Positions 7,126-15,500 of a stretch of 16,983 nucleotides of DNA are shown piece after piece. The DNA is from Bacillota bacterium (GTDB lineage: Bacteria; Bacillota_A; Clostridia; Tissierellales; Peptoniphilaceae): assembly GCA_023418535.1 (NCBI GenBank), contig JAEZZN010000143.1, forward strand, positions 1 through 16,983, given 5' to 3'. Positions within the stretch are counted from its first letter, which is position 1. Each line of letters opens with the position of its first letter. Made by a program: the position numbers and the translations under genes. The notes beneath the pieces were generated by a model that saw only the letters and a program-made list of their open reading frames with translations, was not told where the DNA came from and made no database searches.

Positions 7126-7294
7126 TTATAATGGAGAACTGTAATTACCAATATTATTAGAGCCAGTTTTCATATTTTTTGGTATTGGCACTATCCACTC
7201 AGGAGGCATTCCTAAATATGATTTAGTGTTAAAAAACTTCTGATTCTTCATACCAGTTCTAACCCCCACACCTTCCGCTACTTTTTTTAAAGGA
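7126..7294 (-). pseudogene. 3' stump of a gene cut off by the IS3-family element
   Basis: An open minus-strand frame of ~55 codons without a start. It reads LKKVAEGVGVRTGMKNQKFF, then NTKSYLGMPPEWIVPIPKNM and ends IGNYSSPL before TAA 7126-7128, with a good terminator behind it. The frame abuts the IS end at about 7295, so the rest of the gene was lost with that insertion or a later deletion. Low charge and a terminal Gly/Asn/Ser-rich tail are consistent with the C-terminus of a larger exported or toxin protein. The small genes that follow it in the same direction could then be its immunity genes. Neither point is demonstrated. Confidence 0.5.
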
Positions 7295-7640
7295 TGTGGA
7301 TAGGCTACAATAAACTAGACAGAAAAGATAAGGTGTGTAAACTATAAGAAAACACACTGGAGGAATCATTTTATGTCGCAAAGAAGAGAACGCAGAACCT
7401 ATACGCAAGAATTTAAACAACAAATGGTCGATTTACTAAACTCTGGAAAACCAAGGGCCGACATCATCAGAGAATATGAACTAACACCATCGTCTTTTGA
7501 CAAATGGGTCCGTCAGGCAAAAAAGACAGGTTCATTCAAAGAAGCCGATAATCTGACCCCAACGGAAAAAGAGCTTATAGCCTTACGCAAACAAAACCAA
7601 CAACTTGAGATGGAGATTTTTTAAACAATCAAATTACACT
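7295..7640 (+). mobile_element. Truncated IS3-family (IS150-type) element, left part only
   Basis: Begins near TGTGGATAGGCTACAATAAA (7295 onward), a TG-starting terminal sequence as expected for IS3 elements. It continues through a leader with RBS CTGGAGG and OrfA, which breaks down around 7620-7640. OrfB (the DDE transposase) and the right end are missing. The exact right limit is uncertain. The remnant separates the minus-strand stump from the plus-strand 122-aa gene. Confidence 0.65.
7373..7624 (+). pseudogene. IS3-family transposase OrfA, C-terminally truncated
   Basis: The 83-aa frame starts MSQRRERRTYTQEFKQQMVD and includes a helix-turn-helix (NSGKPRADIIREYELTPSSF, then DKWVRQ). It ends in the leucine-zipper-like region KELIALRKQNQQLEMEIF. 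OrfA of this group normally continues QLEMENDILKQA for about 10-15 more residues before the frameshift site into OrfB. Here a ~4-nt loss after ATGGAG, followed by a stop, ends it early. It encodes only the IR-binding part and cannot transpose alone. Confidence 0.8.
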
Positions 7641-7662
7641 TACGGACAAGGGGTTGTATTTT

Positions 7663-8031
7663 ATGAAAAATAAAGATAGTAATTTAAATAGTTCATCAGT
7701 AACAAATATAGGTACACAAATTAACGCTTCGGGTCATTCTGCCATCGCTACAGGTGATAATTCTTCGGCAAATTTATACCACCAAGAAAATAATGGATTT
7801 GAATCAGTTGATGAACTAATTAAATACTTAAGTGGTCTTAACGAATATGAAAAACCACTAATTGCTTCCGTAATTAATGATATTCATCAACAACCGGAAA
7901 ATAAGGATAATATTCTTAGTAAAGTTGAATCGTTTTTGACTAATCACCCTAAATTACTAACAACTTTGACCTCTGGAACTACTTTAATATTTAATAACTG
8001 GGACTCAATTTCTACTAGTTTAGGCTTATAA
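7663..8031 (+). CDS. 122-aa protein with SGHSAIATG-type N-terminus
   Basis: ATG at 7663-7665 has AAGGGG 9 nt upstream; an in-frame TTG at 7654 overlaps that RBS. Residues 1-40 are a low-complexity Ser/Asn/Thr/Gly stretch (SSVTNIGTQINASGHSAIAT, GDNSSANLY). This kind of segment precedes or links domains in AbiTii-like and effector-associated proteins. Residues 45-122 form a compact helical region (SVDELIKYLSGLNEYEKPLI; KVESFLTNHPKLLTTLTSGT). There is no signal peptide. It sits directly behind the broken IS3 OrfA, so it may be transcribed from the IS leader, and it may have lost an upstream partner. A link to abortive infection is inference from the N-terminal pattern only. Confidence 0.55.
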   Translation: MKNKDSNLNSSSVTNIGTQINASGHSAIATGDNSSANLYHQENNGFESVDELIKYLSGLNEYEKPLIASVINDIHQQPENKDNILSKVESFLTNHPKLLTTLTSGTTLIFNNWDSISTSLGL

Positions 8032-8065
8032 ATTAAAAATGATTATATTCTAAAATCCATTACCG

Positions 8066-8088
8066 AAAGTTACGTGATATCTTACGTG
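8066..8088 (+). repeat. 23-bp direct repeat, right copy
   Basis: Identical to 4222-4244. It lies 90 bp inside the right attachment repeat of segment B. The core ACGTGATATCTTACGT is a near-palindrome suited to a dimeric binding protein. Confidence 0.75.
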
Positions 8089-8116
8089 GTTTAATTACAA
8101 CAATTTCATACAAAAT

Positions 8117-8172
8117 AAAATAACTACCGTCTAAAAGCCTATTGTATCAAGCTTTTTAACAGTAGTTATTTT
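8117..8172. terminator. Bidirectional hairpin at the right end of segment B
   Basis: AAAATAACTAC (8117-8127) pairs perfectly with GTAGTTATTTT (8162-8172). Nested inside, AAAAGC (8133-8138) pairs with GCTTTT (8151-8156). It lies 6 bp from the attachment repeat. It can terminate the 122-aa gene on the plus strand. Before segment A inserted, it would also have terminated tmRNA on the minus strand. Confidence 0.6.
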
Positions 8173-8178
8173 GTAATA

Positions 8179-8203
8179 TATTAGAAAATGGAGATGAGGA
8201 GAT
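8179..8203 (-). repeat. Perfect 25-bp ssrA-end repeat (segment B/A junction)
   Basis: Identical over 25 bp to 16889-16913; its core is GAAAATGGAGATGAGGAGAT. It equals the last ~15 nt of tmRNA plus the bases just downstream of the CCA. Identity stops sharply at both sides, as expected for att core repeats created by site-specific integration. Confidence 0.85.
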
Positions 8204-8310
8204 AATTTAATTGCTTTCACATCAATCTTTATACTTATATGGAAATACTTTAGACTACATTTCCCGCATACACTTATGTTTTAGATGTTAAAGTTTTATA
8301 CTAATAATTT

Positions 8311-8547
8311 TTACTTGCAAAAAATATAACTTGTCACACTCTCAAGATCTTCATAAACATTTTTATTTAAGTTTAATATATCTAAAGCTTTTTTGAATTT
8401 AGAAAAAATATTATTAAAAAACTGTATTATTATCCCACCATTTAGTAGTAATCAATGAGAGATAAAGTACAACTATCATCTCTACAGAATTTTTTTCAAT
8501 TAACATAATTGATTTTAAGCCTACGACAATATTTCTACTAACTCCTT
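8311..8547 (-). pseudogene. Sixth operon ORF, disrupted at a T6 run
   Basis: Directly after the 151-aa stop there is AAGGAG (8542-8547), then an open frame reading VVGLKSIMLIEKNSVEMIVV and LYLSLITTKWWDNNTVF before TAA. If one T is removed from the T6 run (A6 at 8416-8421), the frame continues NNIFSKFKKALDILNLNKNV and YEDLESVTSYIFCK to a TAA at 8311-8313. The composition and gene-like continuity on both sides argue that this is one ~75-80-aa gene. No ATG, GTG or TTG stands at proper distance from the RBS in frame; an ATT does, and an ATG follows at 8504-8506. It may be decayed, a sequencing error, or recoded by slippage. I recognise no family. Nothing gene-like is seen in 8204-8310. Confidence 0.5.
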
Positions 8548-9003
8548 TTAAAATGGCGCTTCTACCATTGATTGATACATATATCTAAGTAAATCACTAT
8601 CATATTCTAGATAATTTTTTCTAAACTGTCCTTCAGTCATATTGTCTTTAAATACCTCTTCGTAAAGGATATCCATTCCTCCATTTGAATATTTAAAGAA
8701 CTGCTGAAATAATTCTCTCTGGAATTCCTTGTCCGTAATATTATTGAGAAACTCTTCCCCATAGATATCATAGGCTATAGTATATAATACACTTCTGTCA
8801 TCTGAAGAAAGATACACGGGACGAAATTCAATTCCACCCCCTTCGAAATCCTCAGTATAGCGATTATGTTTATAGCCTAACACAACACCTAGCATAAACA
8901 CATCTTTAATTTCAAATTTCATAATATCTCGCAAACCTTTATGAAAGTTTTCATATCTCTGATCTAATTTTACAGTACCTTTCATTTCTGTTATAAAATC
9001 CAT
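8548..9003 (-). CDS. Dnd-system-associated protein 4-like, 151 aa
   Basis: The start ATG overlaps the stop of the upstream ATPase gene (TAATG), so translation is coupled. Diagnostic-looking segments are EIKDVFMLGVVLGYKHNRYT (about residues 31-50), a central helix pair (LYTIAYDIYGEEFLNNI) and QQFFKYSNGGMDILYEEVF (about 100-118). The pattern 'KDVFMLaa.LGy..g' followed by 'yaNGGl.iL' is what I recall for the DNA phosphorothioation (dnd) system-associated protein 4 family. Its biochemical role is unknown; it occurs beside restriction-side dnd genes. The family call is from memory. The protein is cytoplasmic and acidic, and is the last intact gene of the operon. Confidence 0.6.
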   Translation of the reverse strand: MDFITEMKGTVKLDQRYENFHKGLRDIMKFEIKDVFMLGVVLGYKHNRYTEDFEGGGIEFRPVYLSSDDRSVLYTIAYDIYGEEFLNNITDKEFQRELFQQFFKYSNGGMDILYEEVFKDNMTEGQFRKNYLEYDSDLLRYMYQSMVEAPF

Positions 9004-11024
9004 TAGATATCCCCCATTTCTAGTTGACTTAATTTTTCATAACTAATTGGTGTTGTTCGACCATTTTGATTATCTAAAACATACGTTTTCCCAACTTGTT
9101 TGTATTCTTCAAATAAACCTTTCTCTGTGTTTGTAAACTCAGTGTCTGTTAGTAAGAGAATCCACTGATTGGTTAATTTAGGAATATTTTTGATTAAATT
9201 ATCTCGATTATCTCGACTCAATCGAGCAAACGGTGTATCCATAAATAGTGGGAAATTAATTTCCGTTCGACCTCTGGAAGCAATTTTTGCTAAAGATAAG
9301 ATAAATGATAAAGAGAAAATTTGTCCTTGTCCCATACTTAAATCTTGAACAACGTTTTGGTCAAAATGATTTAAGAGATTGATTTCGAAATTATCACCAA
9401 TTCTTACCTCTTTGTAATTGTTTCGATCTTTCTTATCAAGTAGCGTCATAAAGGTAGAGAAGATTTCGTTGGAAAGCTCTTCAGTAATTGAAGATGAATA
9501 TTCTAGAATGGTTTCTTCTAAAACATCTCTAAAATGTTGAAGTTTATTTTTAATGGCAATATCTTTCTGCACTCGACTATATTTTTCAGATAACTTATCG
9601 ATTTCTTTTTCAAGATCATTTAAAGATTTCTTCAATTGCTCAAGTTTATACTCAGCAGAAATAATGCTATCATTTAACTGTTTCTCGTCTTTATAATACT
9701 CTTTTAGTTGCACTTCTAATTGATTGAGATTTTTGATATTTGCAGCCTTTTCACCAATTAAATCATTTAACTGTTTAATTTCAATTTCGGAAATCTCAAT
9801 TTCTTCCTTATTCTTAACTAACTTTTTAATTAAGTTGTCCACTGACGAAATAAACGTTTTTTCATTGCTATTTAAATTATTGTGAGTATGTAAAATATTA
9901 CGAATCACTTCTGTATTATTTGAAAACTGATATTCTTTAAGTAACTTATCAATAGATAAGTATTGACTAGAGTCTTCATCAAATCTTGTTCGACATACCG
10001 TACAAGTTAAATCATGTAAGGTTTTTTCCAGTAAGGATCGTGGTATCATATCGGAACTATTGTTTAGATACTCCTTTAAAAAGAGTTCATTTTTATTTAA
10101 AATATCCTTTGCACCATAATGGATCCCTTTTTTAAGAAGTTGTTTAATTTGATTTTTATATTGACTCCGATTTTCTTCCTTATATTGTAGTATTTCCTTT
10201 TCTTTACTTACTTTATCTTGCACTTCTTTAATTTCAGCGTTACTACTTAATTTGTTCTTAATAGCAATCATTTCTTCTGAAAGAGCTCTTTTTTCATTTC
10301 TATAATTTATTAAAATCTCTTCAGTCCGTTTAATTTCATTTTCAGTATCTGTTTTTTTTCGTGTTTTGTTATCAATTTCTTCGTCTTGTACCTGTCGTTT
10401 AATTTCTGCTTGTTTTTCTCTCATCATCTTATTCAATTCTTTGACTGAATCTTCCAGATACTTTATTTGTAAAAGTCTAATAATTCCTTCTTGAACACCT
10501 TTTGAAAGAGACTTTTCAGACTTTGTCGTATCTAAGAGTTCCATTCTTTCCGCATCAAAGAAGAAGAATTCTCGAATTTCAGGCTCAATAATCCGATTAA
10601 TAAAAACATTCTCATTTCCTTCTCTATACGGAACGTAGTCCCCTGCTTCGCTAAATGTATATAGCTCGGGGTCACCAATACGATCTGACACTTGATTATC
10701 TTTTTTGATACTAGTTATTGAACGCCTAATCACATAATCTACATCATTAAATTCAAAATGCATTTCTACAGTTGCTTCGACCGGGTAATTTTTATTTTCC
10801 TCGAGCTTAGCCGTATTTACTAAATTTATGTTTTGAATGTTTTCATCTTGTTTTAATGACTTATCCCCATATAATACAAACATCAATGCACGAAAAAGAC
10901 CTGTTTTACCATTTCCATTTGCACCGATAATTAAGGTAACATTTTGGTCATTCGTTCCAAATTTAAATTCTGATTCCCCATAGAATTGGCGGAAATCTTT
11001 CAACTTCATCGATTTAATTATCAT
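9003..11024 (-). CDS. DndD/Rad50-like SMC-type ATPase with CxxC hook
   Basis: A 673-aa ABC/SMC ATPase. The N-terminal lobe has Walker A GANGNGKT (34-41) and a REFFFFDAERMELL segment (151-164) that closely recalls the FFFFDGE motif of DndD. Residues ~185-500 are coiled coil, broken at the tip by LTCTVCRTRF (C341, C344), a Rad50-type zinc-hook half-site that would dimerise through one Zn2+. The C-terminal lobe has the ABC signature LSMGQGQ (562-568) and Walker B FPLFMD (591-596). Walker B is followed by TPF instead of a catalytic Glu, as in DndD and related ATPases, and then an H-loop-like LLLTDTEF. The length equals DndD (about 660-680 aa). It probably works on DNA with the helicase encoded upstream. 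The start ATG overlaps the 60-aa gene by 11 bp and has GAGGAGG upstream. Confidence 0.85.
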   Translation of the reverse strand: MIIKSMKLKDFRQFYGESEFKFGTNDQNVTLIIGANGNGKTGLFRALMFVLYGDKSLKQDENIQNINLVNTAKLEENKNYPVEATVEMHFEFNDVDYVIRRSITSIKKDNQVSDRIGDPELYTFSEAGDYVPYREGNENVFINRIIEPEIREFFFFDAERMELLDTTKSEKSLSKGVQEGIIRLLQIKYLEDSVKELNKMMREKQAEIKRQVQDEEIDNKTRKKTDTENEIKRTEEILINYRNEKRALSEEMIAIKNKLSSNAEIKEVQDKVSKEKEILQYKEENRSQYKNQIKQLLKKGIHYGAKDILNKNELFLKEYLNNSSDMIPRSLLEKTLHDLTCTVCRTRFDEDSSQYLSIDKLLKEYQFSNNTEVIRNILHTHNNLNSNEKTFISSVDNLIKKLVKNKEEIEISEIEIKQLNDLIGEKAANIKNLNQLEVQLKEYYKDEKQLNDSIISAEYKLEQLKKSLNDLEKEIDKLSEKYSRVQKDIAIKNKLQHFRDVLEETILEYSSSITEELSNEIFSTFMTLLDKKDRNNYKEVRIGDNFEINLLNHFDQNVVQDLSMGQGQIFSLSFILSLAKIASRGRTEINFPLFMDTPFARLSRDNRDNLIKNIPKLTNQWILLLTDTEFTNTEKGLFEEYKQVGKTYVLDNQNGRTTPISYEKLSQLEMGDI

Positions 11025-11196
11025 GAATGTTACCCTCCTCTAAAACAATTTTTTCAATTTCATCGAGTAATCTTTCATTTGCATTGCGATTAGGAACACG
11101 ATTATCTTCAATATCTTTAATGTAATCAATCAATAAATCCACATGATTTGGTTCTTTTTCTTCTAATAGTTTAAGTAAATTTGCTTGAAGTTTCAT
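11014..11196 (-). CDS. 60-aa operon protein (DNA modification system-associated small protein-like)
   Basis: ATG at 11194-11196 with GGAGG 6 nt upstream. The start lies inside the end of the helicase gene (26-bp overlap) and the stop lies inside the start of the ATPase gene. This is strong evidence that it is translated and needed in step with them. The protein is a charged helical segment (LLKLLEEKEPNHVDLLIDYI) followed by NERLLDEIEKIVLEEG. Small proteins of this size and position occur between the helicase and the DndD-like ATPase in DNA-modification-associated clusters, annotated as 'DNA modification system-associated small protein'. I make this match from context and memory. A bridging subunit is the natural guess. 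Confidence 0.65.
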   Translation of the reverse strand: MKLQANLLKLLEEKEPNHVDLLIDYIKDIEDNRVPNRNANERLLDEIEKIVLEEGNIHDN

Positions 11197-12547
11197 TATT
11201 TCCTCCGTTTTCTTTTTTCAAAAATTCGTACATTTCCCACGGCTTAATGTTCAAATACATTTCTAAATCATAGTCTGCTAGCAACCTTCTTATAGGCTCT
11301 CTTACTTGATACTTGTTACTAGCTAAACTTGAAAATTCTGCAAATCTTGGCATTTCTCTTTTGGCAATACTATTAAAAGTATTATATTCTAAGTTATCTT
11401 GTAAAGTAATAAAATCAATAATATTGGCATAGTTTTTACCATCAGAAAGTCTTAATACTCTACCCCTTCTTTGCACAAATTCTCGTGGATTAGAAGTACT
11501 TGATAAAAAGTAGGCATTTTTTGTAGCAGGAACATCGACCCCTTCGTCTAAGCACTTAATTGCAACTAACACTTCTATTTCACCTCGACTAAATAAGGAC
11601 AACAAAGTTTGTCTTTCCTTGTTTTTTATTTCAGAATTAAATCGATGCACTTTAATTCCTAAATCAGAGATCGCTCGCACAGTCTCATCCACTGCACCAG
11701 ACGCACAATAGACAAGGGTATGTTTATAATCATCTTGCTTTTTTATCAACTCAATAAGTAAAGGTAATTTATTTTCAGCTTTTTGTAGAATAGCCGCTCT
11801 TCTAATTAACAAACTATTTAAACGTTCCTGTTCGTTTTTTGTTAAATTAATTTGACCAGTGAGTTTTCCTATTCGAGTCGTATAAAGTTCATATTTTCTT
11901 ACTTCTTCATCCGTTAAAGGAACTAACTTTGGATAGTAGTAATAAGGCGTTAAAAAGTTATTATTAATAGCTTCTTCCATTGTGTACTCATAAACGACCT
12001 GATCGAAAATATCTAATATTCTTTGTGTTCCTGCTTCATCCCACCATCTGCGGGGGGTCGCAGACAAGCCAAGAGCAGCTTCAAAATTCTTAAAATCAGC
12101 CTCTTTATAAGTAGACGTGCCAATATAATGACATTCATCCGCAACTAGTAGCCTATGATCAGACACTTTTGAAAGTAAAGTTTGAAAGTCATCTGATCCC
12201 ATACTCTTATACGACCCAATTAAAACAACTCTATCACGAAAACCCAAATTATATTCCCAAATTTGATTTTTTAGATCGTTGTACCATTTATTTTTGGAAT
12301 TCGCAATCGTCATATAATTATTTAAACCAAAAATATCAAAATCCTTAATCCATTGATCAATTAGATGTAGAAACGGGACGATGATTACGAGAAATTGACG
12401 TCCGTTCTCTTTATAGTGCCTATCAATTGTTTCAAGAGCAGTAAATGTCTTCCCGGTACCTGTAGCCATTTCTAAAATACCTTTACGATTATTATTTTCA
12501 AAAGATTCAATGGCTACTTCTTGATACTTTCTTAACTGGATACCCAA
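11171..12547 (-). CDS. SF2 DECH-box helicase, 458 aa
   Basis: I choose the TTG at 12545-12547 as start. GAGGAGG lies 6 nt upstream and the TTG stands one base after the stop of the preceding gene; the ATG at 12586 has no RBS. Motifs are Walker A MATGTGKT (27-34), motif II DECH (137-140), motif III SATP (162-165), motif V KCLDEGVDVP (331-340) and motif VI QRRGRVLR (359-366). N-terminal RKYQEVAIESF is the Q-motif-like start seen in type III restriction/XPB-like helicases. It has two RecA lobes, a ~90-residue helical insert-like linker (about 190-275) and a ~60-aa C-terminal tail, with no nuclease domain. It should be an ATP-dependent DNA translocase or helicase acting with the SMC-type ATPase. 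It is compact for the family. Confidence 0.88.
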   Translation of the reverse strand: MGIQLRKYQEVAIESFENNNRKGILEMATGTGKTFTALETIDRHYKENGRQFLVIIVPFLHLIDQWIKDFDIFGLNNYMTIANSKNKWYNDLKNQIWEYNLGFRDRVVLIGSYKSMGSDDFQTLLSKVSDHRLLVADECHYIGTSTYKEADFKNFEAALGLSATPRRWWDEAGTQRILDIFDQVVYEYTMEEAINNNFLTPYYYYPKLVPLTDEEVRKYELYTTRIGKLTGQINLTKNEQERLNSLLIRRAAILQKAENKLPLLIELIKKQDDYKHTLVYCASGAVDETVRAISDLGIKVHRFNSEIKNKERQTLLSLFSRGEIEVLVAIKCLDEGVDVPATKNAYFLSSTSNPREFVQRRGRVLRLSDGKNYANIIDFITLQDNLEYNTFNSIAKREMPRFAEFSSLASNKYQVREPIRRLLADYDLEMYLNIKPWEMYEFLKKENGGNNETSSKFT

Positions 12548-12548
12548 T

Positions 12549-15500
12549 TTATACCTCCTCTGCCAAATAAATACGTCCAAAATCATTCCTTACAAAAATA
12601 CCTTTGGTAAATAACCAAGCGTGTAAGTGTTGAGTATTTGACTTTAGCAAGCCTTTTAGAATTAAATAATTTAGAACATTCTCATTTGTTCTGTTTTCTT
12701 TAAACTTTTTCATCTCTATCGTTACAATATCCTTATAAGTCAGTTGGCTGTCTCTCAAAGCGATAATCATTGGATCAACAAAGTACTGAATATTTTTAAT
12801 GTACACTTTTTTATAGTCCAAATAGTTTGTGGCGATATAATTCATCAACTCAATCGTCCAACGATGCCCATTCACTCGAGATAATTGGCTAAATTCAGAT
12901 TGAATGGTAGATAAAGAGAGATATTCATTCTGTTCAAATCTTTCTAAAATGAATGCTTCAATTACTTCTAAAGCCTCCCCAGTTATATCGAGTGTAGCTG
13001 GTAACACAAAGAAGTCTGCGTTAATTGGCGCAATTTTTCCATTCTCTATAAACTCATTCAAATAATTATTAGAAGTTTGTTCAGATAATCCTAAACTTTT
13101 TCCAGCTTTAATAAAATCCTTCCGGTGATACTTGTCCATTTCTCCAACCTCTTTAATAAAGACATCAAAATAATCCATCTTACTGTCTTTATTGAATAGT
13201 ATTCGTGTATGTCCAATCGTATCTGGAAACATCTTCTTAAGTAAGTGCGTAAAATCAATTTGATCCGTATAATTTTTTGCTCTTAATTCTTGGTTCACTT
13301 CTAAATTAAATTGAAGCTCCTGATAAACTTGCTTAATCGAAACGTAGCCCTTGTTCAGTAAACGACTATTCACAGCATTTTTTATTGAATTTAACGTGTT
13401 TTCGGATATTTTAGTTTTATTAGTATTAGTAATAGTTACAATCCCATTCTTTAAGGTGTAAGTATCTTGACTGCTGTTCTGATAAATTGAGTGATCTTCG
13501 ACACCAATTTCCTCTATTAAATCATCTATGTGCATACTTCCATTATTTTTATCCAGAGTTGTTAAAATAATTTCTACAGTAGAAAGAACTTCCGCATCCT
13601 TTTCATATATTCTAAGCGCTGTCTTACCGACGAACTTAAATTCCTCTTCAAACAAGAACTTGATTAAATAATAAATAGAGCGATCCGTATAGCCCAAATC
13701 ATCTATCTCTGACTTAAAGGTTCTATAGATTTTTTTTACTGAAACAAATGTATTATGTAGAATTTCACTATTTATAAAATTATAAATTTCATCAATTAAT
13801 GCATATGGTATTTGGTTCACATCTAGCTTTCTATACATATGTGCGTCTACTTTTAAAACGGTCTCATTTTCTCTTTCTAAAATCGCTTCAATATTTCTTA
13901 TCACAGCATCTTTTTGACGACCTGACAAATCTTCGATAATTTTTTCAGGCGCATATAATCTCAAACGTTCTAAAAATAACTGATAAGATTTATCGTCCGA
14001 AAGGTCCAAGATATCCTTAGAATAAAAACGCTCAATAATGTAAGTATACATTTTATTTTTGCTAATATTTTCTTTGAGAATTACATCGTTTCTTCGAATA
14101 TAATTTGATTTTTCTAAATAATAATGGAATATCTTTTCAATTCCTTTATTTAAGTCGTTATTATTAGATTCGTTATTAAAATCATTGATGAATGAATCGA
14201 TATCTTTGATCTTCAAGACCTCATTTTCTCTAAATAACTTATCGACTTCATTTATAGTCTTTTTATATAGGTCTTCATACTCAGATAAAATAAATAAATC
14301 AAATTTCGAATCATAATAAAACTCTGGGTGCTGAATTGAAACTAAAAGATTTCTTAGACCACTTTCTTCTATAATTGCTATCTTATTCTTTTTAAGGTGT
14401 TTTTTATATAATCCAATATAATTTGTAGAAAATACTTTGCTAAATTTTGTTTTTATTTTACTTTCTATTTGTCGGATTCTTTCTCTTGTAACCCCTAGAG
14501 TATTCGCTATGTCTTCGAGTGTTTTTGGATCCTTGTGAGTCATGCGCTCATTGAAAATTATGAGTTCTCGCTCATTTAGGTTAAGTAGATTATTTTCTAG
14601 ATACTCATCGAATTTTTCAAAAAAGCGGATTTTCTCAATATAAAAGAGAATAATCTCGATACTATGCTTTGATATCTTTATGTCATTTTTAAGTAAATTA
14701 TTAATAGGTAAAGTCAGGATTTCAGAGTCTTCTGACAAATCATGTAATATAAAATCTAAATTTAAAAAATCAAGAATTTCTTCAATAGATAATTTATAAG
14801 ACTCTATATTATTAATTTTTTCTGTATTAAAAGCTTCTATTTCATCTTTTTTAGCTTCAACACTGTGTAAAATTTTTTCTCGTTGTTGTTTAGATTTTGC
14901 TAATCTGAAAGTTAATTGTTTTAATTCTGTATAACTAACCAAAGAAATCTGATTCTTAATAACATAAGTTTTTGACACTTGGTCTTCTAACATAAAATAA
15001 GCCAGAAATTTTGCTTCATTGTTGTCGCTCTGTAATAAGTCAAAACGTTTTGAAAACTTAACTTCTCCTAATTCAAATATAATTTCTAATAAACTTAATA
15101 GTTTTTTCTTTCCTATACCTTTCGTTTTAAAGAATTCAATACTATTTTCAAATGTAAAGTCACCTAATTTTTTTACTCCACAATGATTAGCATTTCGTAT
15201 AACGATTTGATAAGTACTATTATCTAGTATATCCTTCAAGTAAAAATTGGATATATGATTGTTATTCTGAATAAATTTAACTAGTTTATCAGCTATCAGA
15301 CCATAATTCATCGCTATTTTATCAAGTGCTTTAGATATTGCTTTTATTTCCTTTTCTACTAGCCTATCGTAAAGGAAATTTTTTGTATCTAGATTAATAA
15401 AATCATTTAAATAAACGATGTTCTCGTTAAATAGTTGGTTCATTAATGAAGTAGGAATATCTAGCTCAGAAATATGTAAATTTTGGTAAAAAGTACTTCC

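Larger units (their letters stand above)
4124..8203. mobile_element. Segment B: ~4-kb island between ssrA-end repeats, no recombinase
   Basis: Bounded by the ssrA-end repeats at 4124-4138 and 8179-8203. It carries 23-bp direct repeats just inside both ends and a hairpin abutting its right end. Cargo is the 144-aa/397-aa gene pair, three small orphan genes, an IS3-truncated gene stump and a 122-aa gene. No integrase, excisionase or replication gene is visible. It is either a deletion relic or an element moved by a recombinase supplied in trans. Confidence 0.55.

Noticed and set aside
8204..8310. Extra gene or regulatory RNA left of the sixth ORF
   Set aside because: Very AT-rich with stops in all frames and no stable hairpin or promoter pair that I can support.
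14442..14579. A true sigma factor
   Set aside because: Only region 4 is present; there is no region 2 (-10 binding and core clamp) and the protein is 1380 aa in a helicase/SMC operon.
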